Source of the DNA: an uncultured Methylobacillus sp.
Lineage (GTDB): Bacteria; Pseudomonadota; Gammaproteobacteria; Burkholderiales; Methylophilaceae
Assembly: GCA_903824575.1 (NCBI GenBank)
Contig: CAIJXJ010000256.1
Coordinates: forward strand, 32,649 to 96,648
Reading direction: 5' to 3'
DNA: 64,000 bases
Shown: positions 41,030 to 50,054 of the stretch, in pieces
How positions within the stretch are numbered: position 1 is the stretch's first letter
How the letters are laid out: each line of letters starts with the position of its first letter
Notes under the pieces: model-generated
Told to the model about the DNA's origin: nothing
What the model saw: only the letters and a program-made list of their open reading frames with translations
Database searches by the model: none
Translations under genes and position numbers: made by a program

Positions 41030-43789
41030 ATGCCGATACCCCCTGATCCAACGGATAATGAATATAGCGTCATGCCTGCCAACCAGTTGAACTTATTCGA
41101 CACCGCACGCGAGTCTTTGAACCAGCTCGGTATCGCGCTGGGTTACGTGCTGATTGGCATGACTGTGCAACAGATTACCATCAATGATACGGCGGTCGTG
41201 TTCTGGCCCAGTAGTGGACTGGCCCTGGCGATCTTGCTCATTGGCGGCAGGCGCTATCTCCTGGCGGTATTTGTCGGCGCTCTAGGGTGCAACGCCTTGT
41301 TTGACAGTTCGCCGGTCTGGATTATCGGTGCTTCGCTTGCAGCCCTGACGGAAGCACAATTGGCGCTCTGGCTGCTCAATCGCGTGGCCGGATTTTCACT
41401 TTCGCTGGAAACCCTGTCTGATTACTTGCGGCTGCTGGCGTTCGGAGGGGCCGTCCCCTGCATTGTCGGAGCTGTCATCGGGGTGGCGTCCATGGTGCTC
41501 GCCGGCATGCCCCATGGCAATTATTTAAAGGAGGTGATGCATTGGTGGATGGGCGATACGCTTGGTGTCGCCCTGATTACGCCGCTGATCCTGTCCTGGG
41601 GCATAAGGAAATTGCCACGACCCACACACCGGCAACTGTGGGAAGGGTTGCTACTGCTGTTGATTACTTTTGTGGCCGGACAAATCATTTTCCTCGACTG
41701 GTTTTACGGCGTTTTTGGGGATACGCCCAGAACTTTTCCGATTTTCCTGTTGATCACCATTATCGCGTCCCGCCTGGGCGTGCCGTTTACCAGTGTTGCC
41801 CTGTGCCTGATTGCCTTGCAAGGGTTGGCAGGAAGCTATGAGAAATACGGCTATTTTGCCCATGGTGCAGCCGAGACTGTGCTCAACGATTACTGGTTTT
41901 ACATGATGACCCTGTCTGGCGTCGGCATGTCGCTGGCTGCCTATGTCACCGAGCGTAAGCGGAGCGAGCAAAGGTTGGTTGAAAGCGAGTGTTTTTTGCG
42001 CGCCATCATCGACAATGAACCGGAATGTATCAAGGTTGTCGACAGGGCAGGCTACGTGATGCAGATGAATAGGGCCGGACTGGCGGCTCTTGAGGCCGAG
42101 TCCCTGGCGCAAGTACAGGATCGTCAGGTATTTGACGTGATCGCCCCAGAGTGCCGGGCGGCTTATATTGAACTGCACAGCCAGGTGTTATCTGGCCAGA
42201 CTGTGCAGATGGAATTCGAGGTGATCGGACTCAAGGGCAGGCGACGCCTGATGGAGACCCATGCCGTGCCCATGATGGTCAAGGGTGAAATGATGCATAT
42301 GGCCATTACTCGAGACATCACCAAGCAGCGCGCGGCCGAGATATTACTGAGGGAATCCAGGCGCCTGTTGGATTCCATCGTTGAACATATCCCCATTATG
42401 GTGTTTGTTAAACGCGCGGGTGATCTTCGTTTCGAACTGGTCAATCCCGCGGGCATCAGGCTCATGGGCTGTAGAGCGGCCGACGTGGTTGGCAAAGGCA
42501 ACGACGAGATCTGGCCCAAGGCGCAGGCAGACGCCTTCACGGCCGTTGATCGACAGGTGTTGGCGTCCGATAGCATCCTGGAAATTCCAGAGGAGGAGAT
42601 GAATACAGCCAGTGGCGAAACACGTTATATGCATACGTGGAAAGTGGCTATACGGGATGAGAAGGGCGAGGCCACGCACTTGCTTGGCATTACGATCGAC
42701 ATCACTGAGAAGATTCGCATGGAACAGGAGTTGTTGGAACTGCTCTCGTTTACCCAGACCGTCGTCAACAAGTCGGACATGGGCATCATGGTGCATCGCC
42801 AGACTGGCGAATGTGTAATGGCCAACGAGGCTGCGGCCCTCATCGTCGGTGCCACAAATGAACAGCTGAAGCAGCACAATTTCCGGCAAAGTCCCGTCTG
42901 GCAGGAATCCGGACTGATTGCCGCTGCCGACGAGGCATTCCGCACCGGGTTCACGCAAAGATTCTTGAAGCATGTAGTGACCGTGTATGGCAAGGAAATA
43001 TGGTGCAGTGGCGCCTTCAGCAGCATTATCAGGAACGGGGCGCCGCATTCGTTGCTGGTATTCTCTGACGTCTCCCTGCACCGGCAGGCCGAAGCAGGCA
43101 TGCGGCAGGCCAAGGAAGAGGCCGAGGCCGCTTTAGCCCGTGCCATGATGGCTGAACGCAGGATCGTCGATGTCAGTGAGCATGCCTTGCAACGTATCGG
43201 TCAGGAGTTGCATGATGACCTCGGGCAGCAACTGACGGGCCTCGCTTTTCTGGCCGAAGTGTTGTGTCAGGACCTGAAGAAATATGACCTGCCGCTGGAG
43301 GTGCAAGCGGCGTCCAAGGTCACCAGCCTGATCAATAAGACCGTGTCGCACGTGCGGCAGCTGGCACATGGGATGTATCCTATCGAACTGAAGGAAGCCG
43401 GCCTTAAGCAAATGTTGATTAATCTGGCGATTAGCGTAGAGGCAAGTTCCAACCTGGAATGCCGCTTCAGCAGTGCCGGACACTGGCGCTTGAATGACGC
43501 CAGCCATACTATTAATCTTTATCGTATCGCGCAGGAAGCGATCAGCAACGCCATCCGGCATGGCAAGGCAACCCGTATCGGCTTAAGCTTGAGCCAGGGC
43601 CTGCACGAGCGCACACTCGAAATCAATGATAACGGGCGCGGGATCAAGGATGGCGCTCAATCTGGCCTGGGCATGCATACCATGCAATATCGCGCCGCCA
43701 TGATGGGTGGCACGTTACGAATCAGCCCGGCAAGCCACGACGAGACTTGTCGTGGCACTCGTGTTTTAATCACCATTCCCGCTAGTTGA
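41030..43789 (+). CDS. MASE1-PAS sensor histidine kinase (NarL-system type)
   Basis: Membrane sensor kinase of the HisKA_3 family, about 919 residues. An N-terminal MASE1 domain (about eight membrane helices, roughly residues 25-310) senses an unknown signal. About three PAS domains follow (roughly 325-440, 450-565, 575-690). The dimerisation domain has the phosphorylated histidine in IGQELHDDLGQQLTGLAFLA, and the ATPase domain ends with NDNGRGI and GMHTMQYRAAMMGGTL. The first possible start is GTG 41009; ATG 41030 and ATG 41072 are alternatives, none with a clear ribosome site. It lies nine bases before its likely partner regulator. Confidence 0.92.
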   Translation: MPIPPDPTDNEYSVMPANQLNLFDTARESLNQLGIALGYVLIGMTVQQITINDTAVVFWPSSGLALAILLIGGRRYLLAVFVGALGCNALFDSSPVWIIGASLAALTEAQLALWLLNRVAGFSLSLETLSDYLRLLAFGGAVPCIVGAVIGVASMVLAGMPHGNYLKEVMHWWMGDTLGVALITPLILSWGIRKLPRPTHRQLWEGLLLLLITFVAGQIIFLDWFYGVFGDTPRTFPIFLLITIIASRLGVPFTSVALCLIALQGLAGSYEKYGYFAHGAAETVLNDYWFYMMTLSGVGMSLAAYVTERKRSEQRLVESECFLRAIIDNEPECIKVVDRAGYVMQMNRAGLAALEAESLAQVQDRQVFDVIAPECRAAYIELHSQVLSGQTVQMEFEVIGLKGRRRLMETHAVPMMVKGEMMHMAITRDITKQRAAEILLRESRRLLDSIVEHIPIMVFVKRAGDLRFELVNPAGIRLMGCRAADVVGKGNDEIWPKAQADAFTAVDRQVLASDSILEIPEEEMNTASGETRYMHTWKVAIRDEKGEATHLLGITIDITEKIRMEQELLELLSFTQTVVNKSDMGIMVHRQTGECVMANEAAALIVGATNEQLKQHNFRQSPVWQESGLIAAADEAFRTGFTQRFLKHVVTVYGKEIWCSGAFSSIIRNGAPHSLLVFSDVSLHRQAEAGMRQAKEEAEAALARAMMAERRIVDVSEHALQRIGQELHDDLGQQLTGLAFLAEVLCQDLKKYDLPLEVQAASKVTSLINKTVSHVRQLAHGMYPIELKEAGLKQMLINLAISVEASSNLECRFSSAGHWRLNDASHTINLYRIAQEAISNAIRHGKATRIGLSLSQGLHERTLEINDNGRGIKDGAQSGLGMHTMQYRAAMMGGTLRISPASHDETCRGTRVLITIPAS

Positions 43790-43798
43790 AGGCTTACC

Positions 43799-44479
43799 AT
43801 GCAATTCACTAAAAATCACAAAGCCAAGATACTCGTTGTCGACGATCATCCCATCGTCAGGCAGGGCATTGCCCTCATGATCAATCGCGAAGCGGAATTG
43901 GAGGTCTGTCATTCCGCCGAAACGGCGGAGCAGGCGATCGCCATGAATACAGACTGTCCGCATGACCTGATTATTCTGGACCTGTCACTTGCTGGCATAT
44001 CCGGCCTGGATTTGCTGCGGGAAATGCGCTCGCGCTTCCCGTCAATCGCCATCCTCATCATGTCCATGCATGATGAGGCCATCTATGCCGAACGGCTGCT
44101 GCATGCCGGTGCTCGTGGCTATCTGATGAAACAGGAGGCCACCGATACCATCCTGTTGGCGATCAGGAAGATCCTGAAGGGCGGGCTATACTTGAGTTCA
44201 CGTATGCAGGATCTGATGCTGCAACAGAACGTGGAAGGGGGCGGCATACCTTCGCCACTTGCCAGCCTGACTGCCGGCGAGTTCGAGATCCTGCACCTGC
44301 TTGGCATGGGCTTGGGTACCAACGAGATTGCCACCCGCCTTAATCGCAGTATCAAGACCGTTGACACCCATCGCGCCAGTATCAGACGGAAACTTCGCCT
44401 CTCCAGTAGCAGCGCCTTGACGCACTTTGCCATCAATTGGGTGAATGGTGAGGGTCTGCATTCTGAAAATCCAGCTTGA
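43799..44479 (+). CDS. NarL/FixJ-family response regulator
   Basis: Two-component regulator, 226 residues. The receiver domain has acidic residues in LVVDDHPIV and the phospho-acceptor aspartate D61 in LIILDLSLAG. The C-terminal LuxR-type helix-turn-helix is in LTAGEFEILHLLGMGLGTNE, then IATRLNRSIKTVDTHRASIR. It is directly downstream of the MASE1 kinase and is its likely target. Genes under its control are not shown by the sequence. Confidence 0.95.
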   Translation: MQFTKNHKAKILVVDDHPIVRQGIALMINREAELEVCHSAETAEQAIAMNTDCPHDLIILDLSLAGISGLDLLREMRSRFPSIAILIMSMHDEAIYAERLLHAGARGYLMKQEATDTILLAIRKILKGGLYLSSRMQDLMLQQNVEGGGIPSPLASLTAGEFEILHLLGMGLGTNEIATRLNRSIKTVDTHRASIRRKLRLSSSSALTHFAINWVNGEGLHSENPA

Positions 44480-44576
44480 GTTTTAAGGAGGGTGGTCGCC
44501 AATGCTGGCTTCCATCAGAAAATCAGCCTTATCTTTGTCAGTCTCAGGCTTCAAAAAATGCTTCCCATGCGCACTA

Positions 44577-44624
44577 ATCTAAGGAAAAACCTTAGATAAT
44601 TATCAGCGATTTGCTGATTTACTG
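44577..44624 (+). promoter_or_regulatory. Two adjacent small hairpins upstream of the winged-helix-like gene
   Basis: A perfect inverted repeat atctaagg-aaaaa-ccttagat (44577-44597) is followed at once by atcagc-gattt-gctgat, inside the 212-base gap between the response regulator and the next gene. They could be operator sites for the upstream regulator or downstream DNA-binding protein, or a weak terminator. No classic T-tract is present. Confidence 0.45.
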
Positions 44625-44691
44625 GCGCAACAGCCGAGTTTAGAATTTGTCAGCCGAATTCTAGGTTAATTCACGGTTGGAGCGTTTAATC

Positions 44692-45216
44692 ATGTCAGAG
44701 ATGGAATCCCGCACCGAACGGCAGATGTCGGACTTGCTGGCCAGCGTAGGTCCGCTTGATGCGTGGTCAATCCCTGCACTCGACGCGTTGGAACAATGGA
44801 TGGCGCAGGCAAGTGTCGATGTTGGGCGCGTGCGAACCAGCCGTGCCGGCGATGTAATGGAGGATCAGTTGGCTGAAGTAAACCATTTCAGCGTCTTGAC
44901 GTGCTTGAGAAGGGTATTGGCCTCCCCGTCATTTTCTGCCTGTCGCGATCAACAAAAGTTTCTCAGTTATCTGGTCGAGAAAACGCTGGTTGGAGATGGT
45001 AAACGTCTCAAGGGCTACAGCATCGGTGTCGAAGTGTTTGGTCGTCCGCATCACTTCGACCCCAACCAGGACGCGGTGGTACGGGTCAAGGCCAAGCGTT
45101 TACGCGATAAATTGAGCGACTATTATCAAAATGTTGGCAAGGCGGATGAGGTGCATTTTTATCTTCCCAAAGGCAGTTACCAGATCAATTTCAATGCCTC
45201 CGCGCAGCGTCTGTAA
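44692..45216 (+). CDS. Stand-alone winged-helix-like protein (N-terminal domain of adenylate-cyclase/TolB-type regulators)
   Basis: The 174-residue product ends with LKGYSIGVEVFGRPHHFDPN, QDAVVRVKAKRLRDKLSDYY and YLPKGSYQINF. This pattern (IGVEVFGR..FDP..D..VRV.A.RLR..L..YY...PKGSY) is found at the N-terminus of larger sensor or TPR/TolB-like proteins in other bacteria as a DNA-binding-like module. Here it stops without the usual C-terminal domains. The first 75 residues are not recognised. ATG 44692 has a GGAGCG site; a TTG five codons earlier is possible. It may be a small regulator linked to the preceding two-component pair. Confidence 0.7.
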   Translation: MSEMESRTERQMSDLLASVGPLDAWSIPALDALEQWMAQASVDVGRVRTSRAGDVMEDQLAEVNHFSVLTCLRRVLASPSFSACRDQQKFLSYLVEKTLVGDGKRLKGYSIGVEVFGRPHHFDPNQDAVVRVKAKRLRDKLSDYYQNVGKADEVHFYLPKGSYQINFNASAQRL

Positions 45217-45233
45217 GGTTTAAGCTTTCAAGA

Positions 45234-46139
45234 TCAATTGCCCCAGGGCGGGTTTCCTCGCCCCAGCGCGTCCCACAGATATTCCACCATTGCCTTGATG
45301 CGCGCCGCGCGGCGTGCAGCCGGCAGATAGACCGCATGGACAGCGATGGATGGGATAAGGTACCCGGGCAGCAGTTCGATCAGACTGCCGTCGCGCAGAT
45401 CGTCGCAGACGATGAAAGTTGGCAGTAGAGTGATGCCGAGCCCGTTGCGTGCGGCCAGGCGTCCCATGTCGCCACTGTTTGAGCGCAAGCCCCCCTTGAC
45501 CTGTACTTCGATTTGACGGCCGTCCTGCTGAAAACTCCAGGTATTGGCGGTTGGCGCATAGCTGTAGGTGATGCAGTTGTGCCCGCCAAGGTCATCCGGC
45601 GTTAGCGGTATGCCATGCTGTTTAAGGTAGCTTGGTGCCGCGCAGGCCACCATGCACACCGGCGCCAGTTTCCTCGCGACCAGACTGGTCTTGAGTTCGC
45701 CGCTGATGCGAATCGCCATGTCTATGCCTTCTTCCACCAAGTCAACCGTGCGATCCGAAAAGTTCAATTCCAGTTGCAACTCTGGATAGCGCTTGCAGAA
45801 ATCCGGGATCAGTGGCGCCACGTAACGCAATCCAAAACTGTGCGGCAGGCTGATGCGCAAGATGCCTTTGGGTTGGGCCTCGGAAGAGGCTGCCTGCGCC
45901 TCGGCCTCGTCGATATCCGCGAGGATCAGGCGGCAGCGCTCGAAATAGTTGCTGCCTATTTCTGTCAGATGCAGGCGCCGGGTAGTGCGCTGCAGCAGTT
46001 GTGCGCCCAGATGTCTTTCCAGTTCAGCCACGTATCTTGAAGCTGCTGTGGCCGACAGGTGCAACTGCTCCGCCGCACGCGAGAATGACCTGGTTTCGAC
46101 TATCCTTGTGAATACCCGCATGGCCTGCAGTCGGTCCAT
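45234..46139 (-). CDS. LysR-type transcriptional regulator
   Basis: 301-residue LysR regulator. The N-terminal helix-turn-helix is in TRIVETRSFSRAAEQLHLSA, then TAASRYVAELERHLG. The C-terminal effector domain is complete (LRISLPHSFGLRYVAPLIPD and on). It is divergent from the dioxygenase-CDGSH operon with a 91-base gap that contains a LysR-type site, so that operon is its likely target. The effector is unknown. Confidence 0.95.
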   Translation of the reverse strand: MDRLQAMRVFTRIVETRSFSRAAEQLHLSATAASRYVAELERHLGAQLLQRTTRRLHLTEIGSNYFERCRLILADIDEAEAQAASSEAQPKGILRISLPHSFGLRYVAPLIPDFCKRYPELQLELNFSDRTVDLVEEGIDMAIRISGELKTSLVARKLAPVCMVACAAPSYLKQHGIPLTPDDLGGHNCITYSYAPTANTWSFQQDGRQIEVQVKGGLRSNSGDMGRLAARNGLGITLLPTFIVCDDLRDGSLIELLPGYLIPSIAVHAVYLPAARRAARIKAMVEYLWDALGRGNPPWGN

Positions 46140-46153
46140 GATGATTCTCCAAT

Positions 46154-46172
46154 TATCCTGAAATACGGGATA
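46154..46172. promoter_or_regulatory. Likely LysR binding site between the regulator and the dioxygenase gene
   Basis: Inverted repeat tatcc-tgaaatacg-ggata, which fits the T-N11-A style of LysR sites. A second tatcc-like half-site (tatcccgaata) lies about 20 bases further on. It is located between the divergent starts. Confidence 0.5.
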
Positions 46173-46230
46173 GATAATACAATGATTGCATATTTATCCC
46201 GAATAAAGAAATTGTCACACTGTCGGCCTG

Positions 46231-47079
46231 ATGAAAACAGCAAGCCACATGGATCGCCTTCCTGCCCTATTCCTGCCACATGGCGCGCCGACATTTGCCT
46301 TGCAGGCAGGCGAGGCTGGTGTGGCGCTTGCCCGATTTGCGCAGCGCATCAAGCGGCCTTCCGCCATACTGATCGTGTCCGCGCATTGGGAAACGGCAGT
46401 GCCAACCTTGGGAAGCGCAGCACATCCTGCTACCCTGCATGATTTTTATGGATTTCCAGAAGCCTTGTACAAGCTTCGCTATGACGCGCCGGGCGCCGTG
46501 GAACTGGCCTTGAAGGTGCGTCACTTGCTGCAGACCCAAGGCTTCACGGTTGCGTTAGATGATCATCGCGGCTTCGATCACGGTGCCTGGATTCCGCTGC
46601 GCTTGATGTACCCGCAGGCCGACATTCCGGTACTGACGCTGTCGGTGCAACCCCATCTTGGTCCTTTGCACCACTATCGCATGGGCCAAGCGCTGTCAAC
46701 TCTGGTGGATTTCGGGGTGCTGGTTGCAGGATCTGGCAATTTGACGCATAACTTGATGCATTATCAGCAGTTGCATGGGGCGAGCAAGCCCCCTGATTAT
46801 GTCGCAGCGTTTCAAGGTTGGGTATGGGAACGCCTGCAGGCAAGTGATAACGATGCGCTGGTGGATTATCGCAGGCAGGCCCCCGGCGCCGTGCCGGCAC
46901 ACCCGACGGACGAGCATCTGCTGCCGCTCCATTTTGCCTTGGGTGCAGCAGGCGAAGAATTTAACGCAGAACGCGTGTACAGTGGGGTCGAGCACAACAT
47001 GCTGGCCATGGACAGTTTCGCGTTCTGGTCAATACCACCACACCAGCAATCCCAACCCAAGGAGAGTTATCATGTCTGA
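46231..47079 (+). CDS. DODA-type extradiol ring-opening dioxygenase family protein
   Basis: LigB-like dioxygenase of the DODA family (plant DOPA dioxygenase; E. coli YgiD). The 282-residue product has LPALFLPHGAPTFALQAGEA (zinc histidine), LIVSAHWETAVPTLG, HDFYGFPEALYKLRYDAPG, and DHGAWIPLRLMYPQADIPVL. All family metal positions appear present. The natural substrate is not predictable; related enzymes open catechols. The last eight bases overlap the next gene. Confidence 0.88.
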   Translation: MKTASHMDRLPALFLPHGAPTFALQAGEAGVALARFAQRIKRPSAILIVSAHWETAVPTLGSAAHPATLHDFYGFPEALYKLRYDAPGAVELALKVRHLLQTQGFTVALDDHRGFDHGAWIPLRLMYPQADIPVLTLSVQPHLGPLHHYRMGQALSTLVDFGVLVAGSGNLTHNLMHYQQLHGASKPPDYVAAFQGWVWERLQASDNDALVDYRRQAPGAVPAHPTDEHLLPLHFALGAAGEEFNAERVYSGVEHNMLAMDSFAFWSIPPHQQSQPKESYHV

Positions 47080-47305
47080 ACCAGTCATTGCACAAAAATC
47101 ACCTTTTGCCGTCGAAGTCGAGGCAGGTAAGAGTTACTGGTGGTGTTCCTGTGGCAAGAGTGCCAGTCAGCCGTTCTGCGATGGTGCACACCAGGGCAGC
47201 GATTTCGTGCCGGTTGAATACAAGGCAGAAAAAGATGGTACGGTCTATTTCTGCGGCTGCAAGCACGGCAAGGTGCTGTGTGATGGCAGCCATTCCAAGC
47301 TTTGA
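47072..47305 (+). CDS. CDGSH-type iron-sulfur protein
   Basis: 77-residue protein with two CDGSH-like [2Fe-2S] sites: WWCSCGKSASQPFCDGAH and FCGCKHGKVLCDGSH. Both have three cysteines and one histidine. Such proteins handle electrons or iron-sulfur clusters. AAGGAG six bases before ATG 47072 sets the start; a longer frame back to 46775 is not real because it runs antisense-like through the dioxygenase gene. Translationally coupled to that gene. Confidence 0.92.
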   Translation: MSEPVIAQKSPFAVEVEAGKSYWWCSCGKSASQPFCDGAHQGSDFVPVEYKAEKDGTVYFCGCKHGKVLCDGSHSKL

Positions 47306-47435
47306 TCAAGGTTTTAAGCATCCAATGCGCGAGGTCTGCCGGTTGCTTAATGCTGATTGAACTGATTTTTACAGCTTGATGCGCAAGATGCTGAAATCTT
47401 GCTTTAATGATTCACCCTGAATTAGGAGATTCCAG

Positions 47436-48512
47436 ATGAGTAATGACCTTTTTACCCCGATCCGGCTTGGCCGGACCGAGTTGCAGAATCGCATTGTGAT
47501 GGCCCCCTTGACCCGCAATCGTGCTGCCATGCCGGGCAACGTGCCGCAGGATATTAACGTCACTTATTACACGCAACGCGCCACGGCCGGACTCCTCATC
47601 GCCGAGGCGACGCCGATCTCTCCCATGGCGCATGGCTATCCGGCCACCCCGGGCATTCACACTGCGGAGCAGGTGGCGGGCTGGAACAAAGTGGTGGCCG
47701 CAGTGCACGCCAAGGGCGGCAAGATTTACCTGCAACTTTGGCATGTCGGCCGCATCTCGCATCCGTCCCTGTTGCCGGATAATGCAATTCCGGTGGCGCC
47801 ATCCGCCATCAAGCCCGCTGGTCAGGCCTATACCTTCACTGGGCTGCAGGATTTCGTTACGCCGCGCGCTCTCGGCCTCGACGAAATTCCAGCGCTGCTG
47901 GAGGACTACCGGCGGGCTGCCGAACTGGCGCTGGAGGCCGGCTTTGATGGCGTTGAGGTACACGCCGCCAATGGTTATCTGATCGACCAGTTTCTGCGCG
48001 ACGGTACCAATCAGCGTCAGGATCAATACGGCGGCTCCATTGCCAACCGTAGCCGTCTGCTGCTGGAGGTCGTCGCCACGGTGTCAAAGGTATGGGGTGC
48101 GGACCGTGTCGGCGTGCGCCTGTCGCCGATCAACCAGTTCAACGATATTCGGGACTCCAACCCGCAGGCCTTGTTCAATCATGTGGTGGAAGTGCTCGCT
48201 CCGTTCAAACTGGCTTATTTGCACGTGGTTGAGATCGGCATGTCGAATGACGCCCCGCAAGCCTTCGATTTCAACGAGTTGCGTCGTGCCTGGCAGGGCA
48301 ATTACATGGCCAACGGTGGTTACGACAAGGCGCGCGGCAACGCGGCTATCGCCTCGGGTCATGCCGAATGCGTGGCCTATGGTGTGCCGTTTATCGCCAA
48401 CCCGGATCTGGTTGAACGCTTTCTTGCCGACGCTCCGCTCAATGTACCGGACCAGAGTTCGTTCTATGGCGGCACCGAACAGGGCTATACCGATTACCCG
48501 CGGCTAACCTGA
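47436..48512 (+). CDS. nemA: Old yellow enzyme family alkene reductase (NemA-like)
   Basis: FMN-dependent NADPH reductase that reduces activated alkenes and nitro compounds such as N-ethylmaleimide. The 358-residue product shows RIVMAPLTRNRA, WHVGRISHPSLLP, the substrate motif VHAANGYLIDQFLRDGTNQR, and the FMN-binding C-terminus (ANGGYDKARGNAAI; FIANPDLVERF). AGGAG precedes the start. Part of the oxidoreductase series after the LysR regulator. Confidence 0.94.
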   Translation: MSNDLFTPIRLGRTELQNRIVMAPLTRNRAAMPGNVPQDINVTYYTQRATAGLLIAEATPISPMAHGYPATPGIHTAEQVAGWNKVVAAVHAKGGKIYLQLWHVGRISHPSLLPDNAIPVAPSAIKPAGQAYTFTGLQDFVTPRALGLDEIPALLEDYRRAAELALEAGFDGVEVHAANGYLIDQFLRDGTNQRQDQYGGSIANRSRLLLEVVATVSKVWGADRVGVRLSPINQFNDIRDSNPQALFNHVVEVLAPFKLAYLHVVEIGMSNDAPQAFDFNELRRAWQGNYMANGGYDKARGNAAIASGHAECVAYGVPFIANPDLVERFLADAPLNVPDQSSFYGGTEQGYTDYPRLT

Positions 48513-48536
48513 GTTGCCGGACATCAAGGTATTTCT

Positions 48537-48581
48537 ATGACCGCTTTAGAGTATGATTTTCTTATGCGGCCTGAGGAGTAA
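48537..48581 (+). other. Possible 14-codon leader ORF before xdhC
   Basis: ATG 48537 to TAA 48581 encodes MTALEYDFLMRPEE, with AAGG seven bases upstream. It is followed by a second AGGAG-ATG pair (at 48590-ish, encoding only MAEE) just before the xdhC start. The two AGGAG/ATG stretches, ctgaggagtaacaatgg and ctgaggaatagctatgg, look like a short tandem duplication. Very short; may be chance. Confidence 0.25.
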
Positions 48582-48600
48582 CAATGGCTGAGGAATAGCT

Positions 48601-49587
48601 ATGGATAGCGTCGATCATTGTGTTCTGACCGCCTTGGAGGCCTTGCAGGCACAGCCTGTCGCCTGCTGGCTGGCTACCGTGGTGCAGACCTTCGGTTCCA
48701 GCCCGCGTCCGCCTGGGGCATGGTTGGTGTTGCGGAGTGATGGTCAGCTGATCGGGTCGGTGTCGGGTGGCTGCATCGAAGACGATTTGGTGGACCGTGC
48801 CCGTGATGGTCGCCTGCCTATAGCGCACGCTGAAGTCTTGACCTATGGCGTGACTAGTGAGGATGCCATGCGTTTCGGTCTGCCCTGTGGTGGCACGCTC
48901 AAGCTTGTGGTCGAACCGATACGGGATTTTTCCTGGGTGTCATTATTGCTGCAACGCATCAATCATCAGGAGCTGGTGATCCGCAGCCTGAACCTTGAGA
49001 CCCTGACCATCACTTTGACTGAGGCCAGTCGTGACGACGTGCTGGTGTTTGACGGCGTCACCCTCACTACGGTTCATGGCCCGCGCTGGCGCATGCTCAT
49101 CATCGGTGCTGGTCAGACCTCGAATTACCTCGCGCACATGGCACAGGCGCTCGATTACCAGGTCATTGTCTGCGACCCGCGCATCGAGTACCGTACAGTC
49201 TGGGATGTGCCGGGCACCCGCATGATGACTGAGATGCCGGATGACGCTGTGCTGGCGTTGAATATCGACAGTCGTACTGCGATCCTGGCGCTGACCCATG
49301 ACCCCAAGCTCGATGACATGGCCCTGCTGGAGGCGCTCAAATCACCGGCCTTCTATGTGGGCGCTCTGGGCTCTGTCCGTAGCAATGAAAAACGCCGGCA
49401 ACGCTTGGCGCTGTTTGATTTGAGTGAACACGAAATCGCCCGGCTGCACGGCCCGGTTGGCCTCGATCTCGGCAGCCGGACACCCGCTGAAATCGCCATC
49501 GCCATCCTCGCCCACCTCATCGCTATCCGCAATCAAAGATCCACGTCAGCTATTGCTGCCGATACCCCCCAGGAGACGACAACATGA
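48601..49587 (+). CDS. XdhC/CoxI family molybdenum-enzyme maturation protein
   Basis: XdhC proteins bind and insert sulfurated molybdenum cofactor into xanthine-dehydrogenase-type enzymes. The 328-residue product has the N-terminal XdhC/CoxI domain ([28 protein letters not shown]) and the C-terminal Rossmann-like domain ([40 protein letters not shown]). GAGGAA lies just before the start. Its end overlaps the next gene by four bases, so it belongs with the molybdenum hydroxylase genes that follow. Confidence 0.9.
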   Translation: MDSVDHCVLTALEALQAQPVACWLATVVQTFGSSPRPPGAWLVLRSDGQLIGSVSGGCIEDDLVDRARDGRLPIAHAEVLTYGVTSEDAMRFGLPCGGTLKLVVEPIRDFSWVSLLLQRINHQELVIRSLNLETLTITLTEASRDDVLVFDGVTLTTVHGPRWRMLIIGAGQTSNYLAHMAQALDYQVIVCDPRIEYRTVWDVPGTRMMTEMPDDAVLALNIDSRTAILALTHDPKLDDMALLEALKSPAFYVGALGSVRSNEKRRQRLALFDLSEHEIARLHGPVGLDLGSRTPAEIAIAILAHLIAIRNQRSTSAIAADTPQETTT

Positions 49588-50054
49588 TCACGCTTAATGT
49601 CAATGGCAAGTCCATGAAGGTCGATACCGATCCCGGCACGCCCTTGCTATGGGTGCTGCGCGACCACTTGCAGCTGACCGGCACTAAATACGGTTGTGGC
49701 ATCGCCCAGTGCGGCGCCTGCACCGTGCACCTTGACGGCCGTGCTGTCCGCTCTTGCGTAACCCCGGTGTCCATGGCCAATGGCCGGCAGGTTACCACTA
49801 TCGAAGGTCTGGCTGAAACCGTGTTGGGAAAGACGGTGCAGAGCGCTTGGCAGGACATCGACGTGCCGCAATGCGGCTATTGCCAGTCCGGCCAGATCAT
49901 GGCGGCGACTGCCCTGCTGCAGGAAAACCCGGCGCCGAGCGCGGCCGAGATATCCACTGCCATGGACGGCATCCTGTGCCGGTGCGGCACCTATAACCGT
50001 ATCCGCAGCGCGATTGACGCTGCTGCGGCAGAGTTGAAAGGGGCAGCCAAATGA
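49584..50054 (+). CDS. [2Fe-2S] small subunit of a molybdenum hydroxylase (IorA-like)
   Basis: Electron-transfer subunit of the isoquinoline 1-oxidoreductase/aldehyde oxidase group. The 156-residue product has the plant-ferredoxin cluster motif [20 protein letters not shown] and the second cluster motif [10 protein letters not shown] followed by CRCGTYNRI. All eight cysteines expected are visible. It overlaps xdhC and the large-subunit gene by four bases on each side. Confidence 0.95.
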   Translation: MITLNVNGKSMKVDTDPGTPLLWVLRDHLQLTGTKYGCGIAQCGACTVHLDGRAVRSCVTPVSMANGRQVTTIEGLAETVLGKTVQSAWQDIDVPQCGYCQSGQIMAATALLQENPAPSAAEISTAMDGILCRCGTYNRIRSAIDAAAAELKGAAK

